The notes beneath the pieces were generated by a model, which saw only the letters and a program-made list of their open reading frames with translations, was not told the origin of the DNA and did no database searches. The position numbers were made by a program, and so were the translations under genes. From Candidatus Bathyarchaeota archaeon (GTDB lineage Archaea; Thermoproteota; Bathyarchaeia; 40CM-2-53-6): a stretch of 5,513 nt of DNA. Location: positions 1-5,513 of the forward strand of contig VBBG01000048.1 in assembly GCA_005882905.1 (NCBI GenBank). Reading direction: 5' to 3'. Positions 5,214 through 5,513 of the stretch are shown here, one piece after another; the first letter of the stretch is position 1, and the number at the start of each line of letters is the position of its first letter.

Positions 5214-5513
5214 CTACTTCTTCTCTTCCGCAGGCTTCCTCTGAGCTGCTCGAGCTGCTTCCATGAGAACCTTCTTCTTCACACCGACCGCCTTTCCAGA
5301 CCTTCCTGTTGTCCTCGTTCTCTGGCCTCTAACCTTTAGGCCTAGTGAGTGTCTTACTCCCTTCCAGCTCCTGATGTCTTTCATCAGGTCCACGTCAGAC
5401 TTGATTTTTAGAACCAAGTCGGGTCCGACGAGATGCATGTCTCGTCCCGTCTCGATGTCCTTCCGTCTGTTAACCATCCGTGGGGGGATGCCGTGCTTTA
5501 GGGGATCGCGGAT
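5214..5513 (-). CDS. rps13: 30S ribosomal protein uS13, C-terminal part (cut by window edge)
   Basis: The last 99 residues of uS13, which sits in the 30S head and contacts the P-site tRNA and the 50S subunit. An ATG occurs at 5477-5475, but the frame continues open to the edge and reads IRDPLKHGIPPRMVNRRKD, matching the IPxWMLNRRKDxETG region inside archaeal S13. The ATG is therefore an internal methionine and the gene is 5'-truncated by the window. Downstream are GRDMHLVGPDLVLKIKSDVD, the IRSWKGVRHSLGLKVRGQRT segment typical of S13, TRTTGRSGKAVGVKKK and a Lys/Ala/Glu-rich tail. It is followed by rps4 after 8 nt, the standard archaeal order. Confidence 0.96.
   Translation of the reverse strand: MRDPLKHGIPPRMVNRRKDIETGRDMHLVGPDLVLKIKSDVDLMKDIRSWKGVRHSLGLKVRGQRTRTTGRSGKAVGVKKKVLMEAARAAQRKPAEEKK

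Noticed and set aside
5475..5477. ATG as the start of an 87-residue uS13
   Set aside because: The frame is open to the window edge and the residues upstream match the interior of archaeal S13, so the methionine is internal.

Overview
This is an archaeal chromosome segment. Archaeal/eukaryotic-type ribosomal proteins (uS13, uS4, uL13, uS9, uS2) are interleaved with two archaeal RNA polymerase subunits (RpoD/Rpo3 and RpoN/Rpo10), and a MEMO1-family protein follows. Genes are tightly packed with 4-8 nt overlaps, some starts are GTG, and the promoters look like archaeal TATA boxes. The exact lineage cannot be fixed from the window. The gene content, and an RpoD without its iron-sulfur domain, are compatible with a member of the TACK group (for example a Bathyarchaeia-like organism), but that is a weak inference.

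Layout from right to left, along the main minus-strand coding direction. uS13 is cut by the right edge (5214-5513) and uS4 follows (4516-5205). After a 47-bp gap with a probable promoter comes an unrecognised six-segment membrane protein (3926-4468). It converges on a plus-strand pair of small membrane proteins (3401-3622 and 3632-3901): a DUF131/TIGR00304-type protein and a diverged tandem relative. A 132-bp divergent intergenic region (3269-3400) carries a nearly symmetric TATA box that could serve both directions. Minus-strand coding then resumes with rpoD (2633-3268), rpl13 (2175-2636), rps9 (1772-2182), rpoN (1537-1761), rps2 (852-1526) and the MEMO1-family gene (7-855), all overlapping or at most 10 nt apart and so probably one transcription unit.

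The core genes build the small subunit (uS13, uS4, uS9, uS2), the large subunit (uL13) and the polymerase assembly platform (RpoD with RpoN), so the unit co-produces translation and transcription machinery. The common archaeal order here is S13-S4-S11-RpoD-L18e-L13-S9-RpoN-RpoK-Eno-S2-Memo. In this window S11, L18e, RpoK and enolase are all missing from their usual places. The S4/RpoD junction is instead split by the three membrane-protein genes, one of them co-directional and two opposed. I see no mobile element, CRISPR array, tRNA or rRNA. No stretch longer than about 132 bp is non-coding.
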